Origin: Paroedura picta
Taxonomy: Eukaryota; Chordata; Lepidosauria; Squamata; Gekkonidae
Length of the DNA: 64,000 nt
Direction: 5' to 3'
Assembly: GCF_049243985.1 (NCBI RefSeq)
Contig: NC_135384.1
Coordinates: 11,838,501 to 11,902,500, forward strand
The position numbers and the translations under genes were made by a program. Position 1 is the stretch's first letter, and each line of letters starts with the position of its first letter. Below the pieces are notes generated by a model. It was not told the origin of the DNA, made no database searches, and saw only the letters and a list, made by a program, of their open reading frames with translations. Shown here in pieces: positions 10,177 through 22,200 of the stretch.

Positions 10177-11439
10177 CCTCCCCCAAAGTAAAATGAAGTA
10201 GATTGTAATGACCCACTCATTTTATGCTTTTCAGTTTTCAATTGGTTACTATAAGTTAAAACAAAACCTCCAACACTGATTTATAAAAATCAGTTTTTTA
10301 AACCATCTAAACCTGGTGTTTTGTGTGAATTAATATTATTGATCTCTCCCCTCAACTTTCACTCAGTTTTAAAATACCTGAAAAACAATCTAAAATCTGA
10401 GGGAATTTCACCTGATTGGGTAAAACTTGAGCCATAATAATAGAATGGCCTTACATTTTTTCTTAAATGAACAAGTAAAATGGTGGGTACTGTCCAGACA
10501 GTGTTCAGTGAAGTCTCATTGGTATCAATCTGATAATGTAACACCTGCTTGGCAGTTCAGTCCTAAACAGGATCAGATCCTTCTGGGTCCTTTGACCTTA
10601 TTGGCTTGGGAAGATGTAACTCTGCTTTGACCTGAATTGTAAATTTCTTTCTTTTAAATCAATGGGATGTAAAATGGCAGAAAAATACGTCTGAGTTTGA
10701 ATCACTGTTATACAAATATCAAGACATTCTTTGCTTATGTCCTTCTAAAACAGCCACTATCATCAAAATGCAAATGGTTCTCATTCCATTTTGTAAGGAG
10801 CCGCTGAGCAGTTGGGTGAAAAATCAAGTTCATTAATAAATAACATGTTGGAAGGGTTTAATATAATTAGAAAAGTACATATAGCTACTTTTCATGCTGA
10901 GATTGGACACTGGACAGCCAATAAACATGACTGAAAATTCCAGCCTGATATTTTTTGTCCCCCTGCTGTCTGCAGCGGGTAAGAAACAGTAATCAGTGTT
11001 CAAGAATTTTCCTGTTGCCATTCTATCAAGCTGCCTTTTGAAAAACATTCATATTCCAAATCCCATACACAGCCAAGAAACCTGACTCAATTGATCGTGA
11101 TATCTTGTAGGACCCTAGATGGGACTTATGGTTGGTTAGAAGGTCTGTAGATGTAGATTTCAGATGGGTGGAGTTAAATGCCTTGGATTCATCCATTGTG
11201 TCTGCTGAAGGAAGCTGTTGAGCATGTAGTGAGTGACACAGACATCCTTCTCATGTACTGAAATGTATTTCCTTACATTGCATCATTGCAGCAGGTGGAT
11301 GAGTTCATCATAGCATTCTTGTAGGATGCTATAAAGAAAAGGCCAATAAGATAGAAGAAGGCTAGGGAAATGCCAGGTGTGATGACACTACACATCTCAT
11401 TCAACTAGATAGTGCTTGGATATGTGGGGAAGAGACAGA
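10177..11439. other. OR2 downstream flank
   Basis: Noncoding. 10270-10335 resembles the OR1 flank near 4900. The stretch 11355-11430 (GATGACACTACACATCTC and on) matches positions 36-66 plus 495 onward at the window start. This marks the beginning of the next OR unit. No gene is seen. Confidence 0.55.
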
Positions 11440-11620
11440 GACCGTTTATGCACTGGAGGTTTCATGCCGGGCTGCAGCCTGGAGTTTTAGTCGTGGCAGG
11501 TTGCCCCACCTCTTCCTGCACCCACACGGGGGAGCATTTGGCCTGGTGCTCCTAATCTGCCCCCAATTTTTGCACCTGCACAGGAACTGGGGCAGTGAAG
11601 TTCCCAGTGTGTAAATGGTC
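11440..11620. mobile_element. 181-bp MITE, copy 1
   Basis: The ends GACCGTTTATGCACTGG and CCAGTGTGTAAATGGTC are inverted repeats. The same element, with better preserved ends, lies at 47482-47664. It has no coding content and no clear target duplication. Confidence 0.8.
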
Positions 11621-12249
11621 ATAGAACAACATCAGCCATACATTTTAAAAGATGTATGTTTTATCATTCAGTCAGTCCCCAGTAACCCAAAGGAACAATT
11701 TCTGGGACAGCTAGCTTCCTCAAATATACATGACTTTGACAAGGTAGCATTCTTTTATTTTATCCCCTTCCACTCTCAGTCCATATAAACAATTGTACTA
11801 ACAACTCTAGGGAGTTCTTTTCTCCATGTACATTAGTCTTATCACCCCAAGGGGAAAGTGCCTGCTTTTGGAAAACAGCTGCAAAAAATTGTCCCTGTCT
11901 TATTAAAAACTCAGCGGCATGAAGGTTCTCCGGTGGTGGATAAAGAACATTCTTATAAAGTTCCAAGACAGAAACTGAGTTTTTCTCAGAGGCAGACATG
12001 AGTGCAGCTCCAAGAAAGCAGATCTCATTGCCTGTGACTGGCCATTGCAACAGCATTCTTAAATCTGGACTCAGTCGATACTCCTTGTAGGTAACAAATG
12101 ATTCATACTGGATTTTCATCACAGACTCGCAAGGGTTTTCTGGATTATGGAAACACCTCAGACAACCAATTTCAGGAGCTTTTCTTCCCATCTTTCTTTG
12201 GTCAAGTGAGACAATAGATCTCCTGAACTGGTATGTAAATAGCTAGAAG

Positions 12250-12530
12250 AAGATGACGAAGAAGAGTTGGTTCTTATATGCCGCTTTTCTTTACCTGAAG
12301 GTATCTCAAAGCAGCTTACAATCACCTTCCTTTTCCTCTCCCCACAACAGACACCCTGTGAGGTAGGTGAGGCTAAGAGAGCCCTGATATTACTGCTTGA
12401 TCAGAACAGCTTTTTTAGTGCTGGGGCCAACCCAAGATCACCCAGCTGGCTGCATGTAGCGGAGGAGTGGGGAATCAAAGATTAGAATCCAGATAAGAAG
12501 TCCACACTCCTACCACTACATCAAGCTAGG
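12250..12530 (-). mobile_element. Sauria-type SINE, reverse orientation
   Basis: Begins with a GAAGAAGATGACGAAGAAG tail and GTTGGTTCTTATATGCCGC and ends at the tRNA-like head (CCTACCACTACATCAAGC). The OR1 unit lacks it, so it inserted after the OR1/OR3 duplication or was lost there. Confidence 0.85.
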
Positions 12531-12931
12531 AACTGGATGAGGGTCAACAGATTAATGTTCCAAGGACCAGTACAGTAGACACGGTGCTGTCTTTGAAGAC
12601 TACTTGGAAACACCAATCAGATAAAAAAAGCAATGACTACAATGCTGGCAGGGACTAGTTATGGTGACTTCCTGGTGCCACTCAGTGCTGCTTATCTGAT
12701 ATTCTAAATCTGCCCAAATCTGAGGATGCTTAAATCCAGTAAATGAAGCAATGAATGGGTAAAACAGATATTTCTGTAAACCTGAAAAAGATTCCAAGTG
12801 GGAAAACAAACAGGCATGTGAACTCCAGAAACAAAACAAAACAAACAAAAACAAAAACAAAATGAGGGCTGGGGGGGTTTAAGAAAACTCAAAAGAAACC
12901 TTTAATAAATGTGCTTCAGCCTTCAGTCACT

Positions 12932-12944
12932 GTTGCTAGGTAAC
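12932..12944 (+). promoter_or_regulatory. Candidate RFX X-box upstream of OR3
   Basis: GTTGCTAGGTAAC, the counterpart of the palindrome at 1725-1737, with one base changed. Confidence 0.35.
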
Positions 12945-13384
12945 TAAAGCATCCTTGGCTTGGTTTCTGTGAGCAGAAAATCAGGGGGAAGGGACAGGGT
13001 CTTTTTGAGGGTTGTTTTGGCCTTTGGAGGACTCATTGGGGAAAACACCAGGTTGGGAAATTCCTGGATATTTTGGGATGGAGCCTGAGGAAGGTGAGGG
13101 CTGGGAAGTGGAGGTGCCTTTGCCAAATATAATGACTTAGGGTCTACCCTCAAAAGCAGCCATTTTCTTCAAGGAGAAGATCTCTGTCATCTGGAAATCA
13201 ATCCTTGCTCCAGGAGATCGCCAGTTCCCACTTGGATTTTGGCAACTCTATTTGGCAACTCTATTTGATGATACTGCCCCATTTGGATGCCTTAATTTGA
13301 GCTTATAGTTCAGTAGCAGCCATTCTATGAAAGCCAGTGTTGTGTGGCTTCAAAGTTGGGTCTGGGAGATCTTAGTTTGAATCC

Positions 13385-13555
13385 CCATCCTGCTGAGGAG
13401 ATCAGCCCTGTCTGCTCCTTAGAAGGCCAGATCCTGAAGATGAAACTCAAATACTTTGGCCACCTCATGAGAAGGAAGGACTCCCTAGAGAAGAGTCTAA
13501 TGCTGGAAGCAATTGAAGGCAAAAGGCTGCTGTGGGTATGTGGGAAAGCTTAAGA
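13385..13555 (+). mobile_element. BovB (RTE) LINE ORF fragment
   Basis: The + strand reads ILKMKLKYFGHLMRRKDSLE and then a form of LMLxxIEGKR, the typical C-terminal signature of the BovB/RTE ORF. It is short and broken at both ends. It sits between flank segments shared with the OR1 unit. Confidence 0.75.
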
Positions 13556-14245
13556 GAAAAAGCAGATGAATGTAGTTTGGCTGTTGGATGGGAAGGAGAG
13601 AAACAAGCAGAACAAGTGTAGAATCTTTGGGGACATTCCAGAGAGCGAAAAAAGAGATAGTGAAGGAGGGGGGAAAATGAAGTTCTTACAGATTCTGGCT
13701 TATCTAAATGCTAATAGCAAAGTCAGCCAAACCTTCAGATACTTAAATCCAGTTGTGGGAGCTGTGAACAGGCAAGACAGATGTTTCTACAAACAAACAA
13801 AAGAGTCCCAAGTATGGAGAAAAATGTGAGATAACGCCTCCACAATTGTGGGTTAAAAAAAAACCCTCAAATGATAAAAGGAGCACATGTAGTTTTAAGC
13901 AAAGATTATCTCGAAGGATTATCTCAGTTTCTGCAGCTAGGCAATGAAGGCATTCTTGGCACCAGCCTAAAAGGCAGGAAGACAGAGAAGAATCATTTCC
14001 CGGCCTATTTTGCCTTTAAAGGAGGACTCATAAGAGCCAGGCCTGGCTAGGGTTAGCACCTCCAGGTCAGGAAGTTCCTGCAGATTTGTTGGTAGAGTCT
14101 GAAAAGAACTGACTTGGGAAGAAAGTAAACACAAAACTTGCCTGCTGACATTCTCTTATTTGTTGTTTTTTTGAAACAGCTAGCATTCATAGATCAAACG
14201 ACCAGACCCCTTTCTATCAAAGAAGGCATAACAACGGACTTCATC

Positions 14246-15191
14246 ATGCGTCTGGGTAAACAGAACCACACCAGTGTCACGGAGTTTGTTCTCTTGGGAT
14301 TCTCTGTTGACCCAAGGAAACAGATTCTTCTCTTTGTTCTTGGCTTATTAGTCTATCTGTTAACTCTGGCAGGGAATCTCGCCATCATTACATTGGTCTG
14401 CGTAGATCAGTGCCTCCAAACTCCCATGTACTTCCTCCTGGGCAATCTGTCTTTTATTGAGATCTGTTGTAGTTCCACCACTGCCCCAAAGATGTTGTGG
14501 GACCTCTTGATGGGAAACAAAACCATCACTTTCATAGGATGTGCACTCCAATTGTATTTCTTTGGCACTTTAGGATGCACAGAGTGTGTGCTTCTCATAG
14601 CTATGGCATATGATCGCTATGCAGCTATCTGCCATCCATTGCGCTACACCCTTCTCATGAGCCAGAAGATATGTTGGGGACTCCTGGCATGTTCCTGGGC
14701 TATTGGAAACTTCAATTCCATCATGAACACAGCCTTGGTCTTTTCCCTTGACTTCTGCCACTCCAATGAAATTGACCACTTCTTCTGTGACATTCCTCCC
14801 CTCCTGAAACTCTCTTGCTCTGATACGTCAGTTAGCCAGTTGGTGACCTTTAACATCTCTGGGGGGGATCATGATTGTGGCTTTCAGTCTGATTCTTCTG
14901 TCCTACAGCCTCATTGTCTCCTCTGTGCTGAAAATCCATACAGCTCAAGGTAGGCTCAAGGCATTTTCCACCTGTGCTTCCCACCTCACTGTGGTGAGCA
15001 TCTTCTATGGCACTCTCATGTATACTTACCTACGTCCTTCCTACAGCCATTCCATGGAGCAGGACCGCCTGGTTGCTGTGCTATATGCCATCCTTACTCC
15101 AATGCTCAATCCCCTGATCTACAGTTTAAGGAATAAGGAGGTGCAGAGAGCAGTCTGGCGAGCCCTTAGTAAGAACAAGTGTTACGGATAG
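14246..15191 (+). pseudogene. Olfactory receptor 3, one frameshift
   Basis: The reading frame starts at ATG 14246 (MRLGKQNHTSVTEF, as in OR1). It holds all receptor motifs through the LSCSDTS loop. Near 14865 OR1 has TCTGGTGGGATC, but here the run is TCTGGGGGGGATC: seven Gs and one extra base. The original frame then runs into a stop at 14953. The rest of the receptor (MIVAFSLILLSYS, KAFSTCASH, PMLNPLIYSLRN) is open in the next frame from 14871 to 15191. No other damage is seen, so this is a very recent pseudogene, an allele, or a homopolymer sequencing error. The splice acceptor GAAACAG ends at 14179. The 34-base leader missing from OR1 is present. Confidence 0.88.
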
Positions 15192-16914
15192 ACAGTACAT
15201 GGCAGGTTAGCAAGGCAACCCCCCTCCCAAGAATACAATAAAATTGATTGAAAAAAGTTTTGTTTATTTCTTATTTTTTTAATGTGGTCGGATCAGAACT
15301 GAATAGTAAATGCATCCAGAACGTAATAGCTAACAGCCATGCTTGAATTACCAACAGTCTTTGGTTAGTTTCCAAACACTTAACTGCATATGGCACACAG
15401 TTTGGGACTGTCAAAATACTTTGCAGAAATATAGACTGGATTCTTTCACCAGAAAGTATCTTCTTTTTTTCATGTTATAACCATTCCCCCCCCAGACCTA
15501 CAATAACATACTATTTGTTTTCAAAAATGCATTGGTTTTAACATTGTTTTAATATCTTAATATTTTTATGTTGCAATACTCTTCTATTTTTTTCACGACA
15601 CATATTGATTAACTTTTATAATTGATTGAAGTTTCTATAGATGTACTATTTATATGAGTCAATTGACCAAATAAACATACTGTCTGTCATTTTTTTAAAA
15701 AATTAGTGCTGCTAAGAAAACTTGTTCATCTTTGAGCTTGGACACTTCTCTGTATTTTGACCATGGATCATCATATTTATACCATCTAACAAATCCACAG
15801 CAATGTAGAACTTATATGCTTGTGACCTTCAACACTTGGACTTTTGCAATGGTGACAGGAAGATATCTTAAAGTACCTCACTGAAACAGATTGTACCTAT
15901 GCAACCAAGGCTGTAAAGAATCAGTTATTCGTGTTCTATTATATTGTCCACTACCTGAATTCTCATATAATCTCCCAAGATGCTAAACAGCCAGAATCCT
16001 GTTTAATTGGAAAGAGTTGCAAAATTCATAAAACGATTACGAGCATTTTATGTTTAATATTGCATATATCTCGGGCTTCTGTATTGTTGATTTATTTTGT
16101 GATGCATGCCAATAAAATCTTCTTGTTAAAAAGTTTTATGTGGTTAGTATGGGTAGAAAACTTCCACTACTGGTTTTATAAATCAGTTGTTTAAAGTATC
16201 TAAACCTGGCATTTCGTGTGGTTTAATATTGACTTGCAGGCTGGCACTTGGCCAAATAAGACGCTACACCAAGGTATGGCTTTAACATGGCCACAACTTT
16301 ATTTATTCCAACAGGGAAACGAGGGTTGCCCCCCAGGCATGAAGAAGGAAGCCCACACCCATGGATGTAACATGATCTGGAGTTCAGCGGCCTCCTGGGA
16401 CCAGCCTCTACCCAGCTGGGAAGACTGACTCTTTGCCTCCTGGAATCTCCACCGGGGAAAGTGACCTTCATGTGTATGCAAGGCTACCCACCTCATTTGG
16501 CTCCCAGGTTGCTTGGCAATGAGTCCCTGGCCTCCCAGCCAGGTCAGCCACACATGTTGCCCAGCCAGTCTCTTACTGAGATTCACCCAAACCTCAGGGA
16601 GTCTAGCTTGCAGACTGGCTTCCCTGCCAATGGGCTCCTTCTAGTGCCCCCTAAGCCACAGCTGTGACAACAATTTTTAAGCATTAACAACCAACCTTTA
16701 ATCATTGTAACAATAACTAGTAACAAAAAGGGACAGGAGGGTGGAAAGGTGTCCCAGCAGAGGTCTGGACGGAGAGGCCGGGCTCGCTGCAGATAGCACC
16801 TTGAATAAGTACCTGCCTCTGACATCCTGTCATGTGCTTATCAGTCTTTTGGGTTAAGTTGTAGTTCACAAAAACACTAGAAATAAAAATGTCAAGGTTA
16901 GTAATTAATAGCAG
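15192..16914 (+). repeat. OR3 downstream flank with an AT-rich insertion
   Basis: Matches the OR1 downstream flank, except that about 15445-15700 replaces OR1-unit DNA (about 3995-4410). This replacement ends in CATTTTTTTAAAAAA after an ACCAAATAAACATACTG. It could be the 3' end of a poly(A) retroelement, but I cannot name it. Confidence 0.6.
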
Positions 16915-16987
16915 GAGGATCATTTTCCATGGGGTCACGATGGGTCGGACACGACTTCGCAACTAACAACAACAACAGCAACAACTT
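16915..16987 (+). mobile_element. BovB LINE 3' end fragment
   Basis: GGGTCACGATGGGTCGGACA, then CGACTTCGCAACTAAC and a CAACAACAACAG tail, is the BovB-type 3' end. The same point downstream of OR1 (AATAGCAGGCACTTGACC near 5925) has no insert, so the piece arrived after the unit duplication. Confidence 0.75.
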
Positions 16988-17479
16988 TACCAGTTGTGAA
17001 AAGAAATAATTAACTGACTGCAGATGGCACCTTAAATAAGTACCCGCTGGCCCCACCTCTGACATCCTGTCATGTACGCCACTGGCACAAACACACCCCA
17101 TGGCCCCCACACATGTTCCCCATGGCCATCGCACCTTATCCAGCCGGCCAGCTGCAACGTCAGTTGGTGACCTCTCTTAATAGCGGCCTCTCCTTATTAA
17201 CACTCTTTCCCCCTACCTTTGCCTCCGTATTAAAACTTCTACATTTGCTTACATTCTAAAAAATTAGGACTCTACCTTGATGAGGCCTCTACCCTTCCCA
17301 AACCCAGCACTTCTTTGACTATACCACAAAATCATTAGGAATATCTCAACCTAGAGGTGACAACCCTAGTCAAAGCTAGGCAGGTGAGTTCTCCTTCATA
17401 GGCCAAAATAGAAAGGGCCCTGCCCCCTTCTGCCTGCCTTTTACTCATAGCAACTGAGCCTTGGAATGCTGTGGGTACC

Positions 17480-17556
17480 TAGCATGTGGGGGAGTAGGGA
17501 ATCAAACCCAGCTCACCAGATTAAAAGTCTGCGCTCCTAACCACTACACCATACCA
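17480..17556 (-). mobile_element. Sauria-type SINE head fragment
   Basis: CATGTGGGGGAGTAGGGAATC and CTCCTAACCACTACACCATA are the reverse complement of the SINE tRNA-like head. The tail half is missing. Confidence 0.7.
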
Positions 17557-17854
17557 TTTAAGGATTTGGAACAAATATAAATTTAGATTATGTATGAAAA
17601 CACCATTGTGGATTTTTACACAAGAAACTTAACGGATGAGATGTATTTTAAAATAAGTGGCTATGTTGTGACATATTGGATTTTCCACATGGAATTGTCA
17701 AATGAAGACAAGAGAAAACTTGATAGCTGGAAGTTATCCCTTCCAATGACTCTTGTATGCACAACTCTGGGATTCAGCAGTTTAATGTCTCTGAAAGTGG
17801 AAGTTCCATGGCTAGCGGCCACTGATAGACATATAATCTATGACTCTATCTAAC

Positions 17855-17965
17855 CTTCCTCAAAGTTCTTTATTCCTGTAGCCATCACTGCATTCTCCGG
17901 CAGCAAATTCCACTTTTTAATCACTCTCTTCATGAAGAAGTAATTCTCCTGTAATTACAACTGAT
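17855..17965 (-). mobile_element. Probable CR1-like LINE fragment
   Basis: CCGGCAGCAAATTCCACTTT and TTCATGAAGAAGTAATTCTC resemble, in reverse, the CR1-type stretch that reads LLHEE and EFAAG. It is short and old. Confidence 0.4.
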
Positions 17966-18695
17966 CTCCAGAACAAAGAGATCTGTTCCCATGGACAGAA
18001 TATCTACTTCATTCATTGACTAAAAAGACCTACTCATGGACTGAAAAGAACCTTCCTGCTGAGATCCCTCCCTTCTTGAAACCCCACCCTCCCCAGTCTC
18101 CAGAACTGAGAAGTGCTTTTAAGAGACCTTTGTGATGGACTGCAATTCTGGAATTCAGCCCTGAGAGGGATGAGTTTAACACAGTTAGGAGAACTGCGGA
18201 AAGCTGGCAACCATGAGTGGGAAGGCGATTCCTATTTAGGCCAAGGAAAGGGGGTAGTTCTTCTAGTCAGAGAAGAATTTCCCTTCACAGTCAAGAATGA
18301 AGTTAGTTCTGAAGAACTGAGAGATCCCTGGTATGGTTTGGTTAAAAACTGCCTTTAGAAACCTTAAGAGCCTGTTAAAAACTCAAGATGAGTACTAGTG
18401 TTTCAAGAGAAACATTTTGTGTACTGGAAAATTGTACCAGCCATCTGGAAAGAGTGAGCAAATACTGAAGAAAGAGTGCTGGGATATTTTAGACACTGCA
18501 ACAAAAGCCTTTCAAGATAAAGATTTTCAGTAAGTATGAATAAGAAACTCTCATTAGCCTGAAATATAAGAGCTGAAGTCTGTGCATGTACTGTTTTTAC
18601 CTCAAAGTTATCTATACCAAGTGACCAAAGGAATTTCAACCCCTGATTTCTCCTGACTTTTTCCCAATAATATGTTGAATGAAATATATTGTTAA
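17966..18695. repeat. Left flank of Helitron, similar to 29655-29840
   Basis: No gene. About 18435-18680 resembles 29655-29840 on the other side of the Helitron and its array. Shared landmarks in the same order are CCAGCCATCTGG, CATTAGC, TCTGTGCATG and AATTTCAACCCCTGATTT. Divergence looks to be 25-30% by eye. Confidence 0.5.
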
Positions 18696-18736
18696 CTAGA
18701 TTTAAAGCCCGTTGTACGTTTAAATACAACGGGCGC
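18696..18736 (-). terminator. Helitron 3' terminal hairpin and CTAG end
   Basis: GCCCGTTGTA (18707-18716) and TACAACGGGC (18725-18734) form a perfect 10-bp stem with an 8-base loop. Ten bases beyond the stem, the element ends in CTAG (18696-18699), followed on the - strand by T. This is the CTRR-T signature where rolling-circle transfer ends. Confidence 0.92.
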
Positions 18737-19287
18737 TAGAAAGTGTAGATTTGAGAGTGCTGTTGGTGGCTGGGTGTTTGTGCAAGTGTTATTGGAGGTG
18801 TTTGTGTAGAGTGAATGGAAGAGGTTCAAGGAAGTGGAGATATATTTGGTGAGAATGTGTAGTAGTGTTTTGTTAAGGAGGGATTAAACTTTTGGTGTTG
18901 AAAGGTAGTGTATGGCTATATTGTGAAGAGGCTGAGTTGGAGGGTGGTGGACTTATGTTGAGGTGGTTTGATGTTGCTTATTTTTCTGTTTTGTTTTGCA
19001 GTGTTTCCGTCCAGCCATGTTGGTGGGAGTGGTGTGTGTGGAGGTCCAAGAAGAGCAGGTTTGGTTGTTGAGACCAATGAAGTACTTTGGAGGCAACAGA
19101 GTATAATAACAATAAATGATGAAATAAAGACAAATGGGCTGAAGTGCATTTTGTAATCAGAAGTTCTTTATTGACATTAAGGATGGGTTATGATTTGTTG
19201 CTGCTGTGTGTCATGGAGGAGTGTAGTGTTAGAGGAATGATATTGTTGTGTGGATATTGTTATGCTTTTGTTGTTGAGGATTGGCTG

Positions 19288-22200
19288 TTAGTGAGCGGAG
19301 GTGGGATGGTCAGGGGAGAGGTCAAGAGAGCTTAGATGTGGATGTTGTTCCTGTGGCTGGTTGTGTGTTTTCTGTATTAGGATTTCTGGGAAGACAATGT
19401 TTTTGGTGAAGATTTGGTCTGAACCCGGTAGTAACATGCCTTGCTGTGGTTGTGAAGTCACGTGTATGTGGAGGTCCTGGAAGCGGCGCACTCGGGAAAT
19501 TGCAACGTATAGCTGTCCATGGCTGAATACAGGCTCCTCAAGATGGAGGCCAACTTTGCGGAGTGTTTGTCCCTGAGATTTGTTAATGGTCATTGCGAAG
19601 GCAAGTTTTACAGGAAATTGTAATCGGCAGAGAGTGAAGGGTAAGTCTGGGTCTTTAGGTGCTAATGTGATGCGTGGTATGAAAACGGTGTCTCCTGAGG
19701 CTGATCCAGTGGCAATCCGTGCCAGAAGTATGTTTGGCCGGAGATCAGTAATGATGAGTCTGGTGCCATTGCATAGGCCTTTGTTAGTGTTCAGATTTCG
19801 TAGGAGTATCACAATGGCTCCAGTTTTTAGAGTTAACTGGTGAAGAGGCATGCCGGTTGGGTTTAGGGAGTTGAGGAATTCAATGGGGAAGAAGATTTCT
19901 GAGTTCTCTTCATTCTCGTCCTCAATGGAGTCTACACTGTAGTATGTTGTCACATTGCCCTCCAAACGACGAAGAATGCTTGCGTTGAGGGTGTCGACAT
20001 GGGAGTTTTTGGGACAGAGAATGGCTCTGTCTGTAAAAGTGTGGGTTTGTTCTGCGGTGAACTGTGTGCCAAAAATGTCTGTAGCCAGGTCTTGTGTAGT
20101 GATAGTTTGTCTTGGGATTTCTACCATGTCTTCTGGAAGTGGTGGCGTGATGTCATGTGCTCCATCTCCAATCTGAAGGATCCATTGACTGAAGGCAGGA
20201 TCTGTGGCACGTACATTGACAGTCAAGGGGAAAATGTTGAAATGGGTCCAGAGAGGATGGTGTTTGATGGTGGCCTCAATGGTGGTTGTTCTGTTTCCAT
20301 GTTTGACAACCGGGAGTGTTTGCCTGAAGTCTCCTCCCAAGATGAGTAGTTTTCCCCCAAAAGGTTTGTTTGAAGACATAAGTTCTTGGAGTAGTCTGTC
20401 AATGGCAGTGAGGGCTGCTCTTGGTGCCATGGTGGCCTCATCCCAGATAATGGCATAGGCAGTACGTATAAGAGTGGCGTCCCTTGAGTCCGGAGAGATA
20501 TTTGAGGAAGATGTCTCTGTTAGTGGGGGGAGGAGTTTGAATTGGTTATAGAATGTCTTGCCCCCGGGGAGTAGGTTTGCTGCAATGCCTGTAGAAGCAA
20601 CAGGCAAGACATGTCCTCCCAGTCCTTTGAATGTGTATATTAGAGTTGTGTACAGGTATGTTTTGCCAGTGCCTCCTGGTCCATCAATGAAGTAGCAGCG
20701 GTGTGGGCATGTGTTGTCTTGGCTTGCATCCAGAATGCTGTTGTAAGCAGCAAGTTGCTGGGCATTGAGTGTTGCAACCATCTGTGTAGCAAGATTGTGG
20801 TAGTGTTGTGGCGTGTGTTCTTCTGGTGGTGTGTTGATGATTGTTGGTGGTGGTTGGAGTCCTTTTTTTCTACATGAAGATCCATTGATGCGCAAAGTGG
20901 TATCAATGTCAGTCAGTGTGCGTGCAAGACAGGTAATGCAGTTGTCAGTATGTTCTTGGCCATGTTGTGTGGCATAGTCCTCCCAGAGTTGTGTTTTGTA
21001 GTTATCAAAGAGCTGCTGAGGTCTTGGGACTACCCCGTAGATAAGGATGTACGCAAAGAGGTCTCTGAGAGCGTGTGGCATGGTGTATAGTGCAGCATCA
21101 GCCATTGTAGCATCCCAGACATTGTCATCTTGTAGCAGGCCACGTTGAAGTGCTGCCTCCTGGAAAGAGGCACATTGAATGCCATTGTAAGTTCTAATGT
21201 CTTCAAAGCTTGTAGCGCCAGGGATGTGTAAGAGGAGGAGTCGTAAGCAGTAGCGTTCTGTATCTGCGGCGAAGTTGACAGAGTACATACGTCCAATGAT
21301 GTTTGTCGCCTGCCGTTTGCGAGGAACCCATTTCCGGATGTCTTTTTGAAAGATATATGTTTTTGGGATGTCAATGTAGAGGATGGAGCGTGCCTCTTCG
21401 TGTTCTGAGTTTAGCAGGAACCAAGCCGTGAGCATGGTGTCTCTCTGTGCATTGCTTTCCACAGTGGCGGGGTTTGTCTGAAGTGTGCGCGCATCAAAAA
21501 TTACAGACTGGTAGTCAGGCAGGTGTACAGGTAGGCGTACAATGCTGTGTGACTGCGCATGGAGATTGTAGGAAAGGAGGCGCCACATGGCTTCTGGTGG
21601 GCTGACATACCGGGAGTCAACATGCATCTTGATCTCATCGTACCGTTGGTTAGTCTCTGTGAGGCGAATAGTGGCACAGTCGTAGCCTTTGTAGATATAT
21701 TTGAAAAGGTATTTAACACTCTTCACAGAGGCACAAACCTCAACATTGATGTGGCAATTATAGCGCAGGAGTAGATATGGGTTGTAGGGGACAACCCATC
21801 TGTTATCTAGTGTCGCTCCACGCACGGCGGCTGTTCTGCCATTGTCTCTTCGGCGGTATAGTGGGTAACCGTTCTGGTTAGGTTGTGTGTCTTCCTCGAA
21901 GGATTTTGGGAAACGTTTGCTGCACTTGTCCTCCTTCATACAGGGAGCATATCTGTACTTGTCGCCACATGGCCCATGAATCATGTGTTTTGTAACTGCT
22001 GCATATAAAGCAGGCATCTTCTGTGGGTCTGGGATCTCAGCACTGACAATGAGATCGATGATGTCTGGTGTGTGTGGTTTGAAGGGCTGTTTGAGGAGGA
22101 GTAGGAGATGGGCATGTGGGAGGCCTCTTTTCTGGAACTCAACCACATGCACTTGAGCAACTGGGGTTCCGAAGATATGTCGTCGCATCAAGTCATCAAG

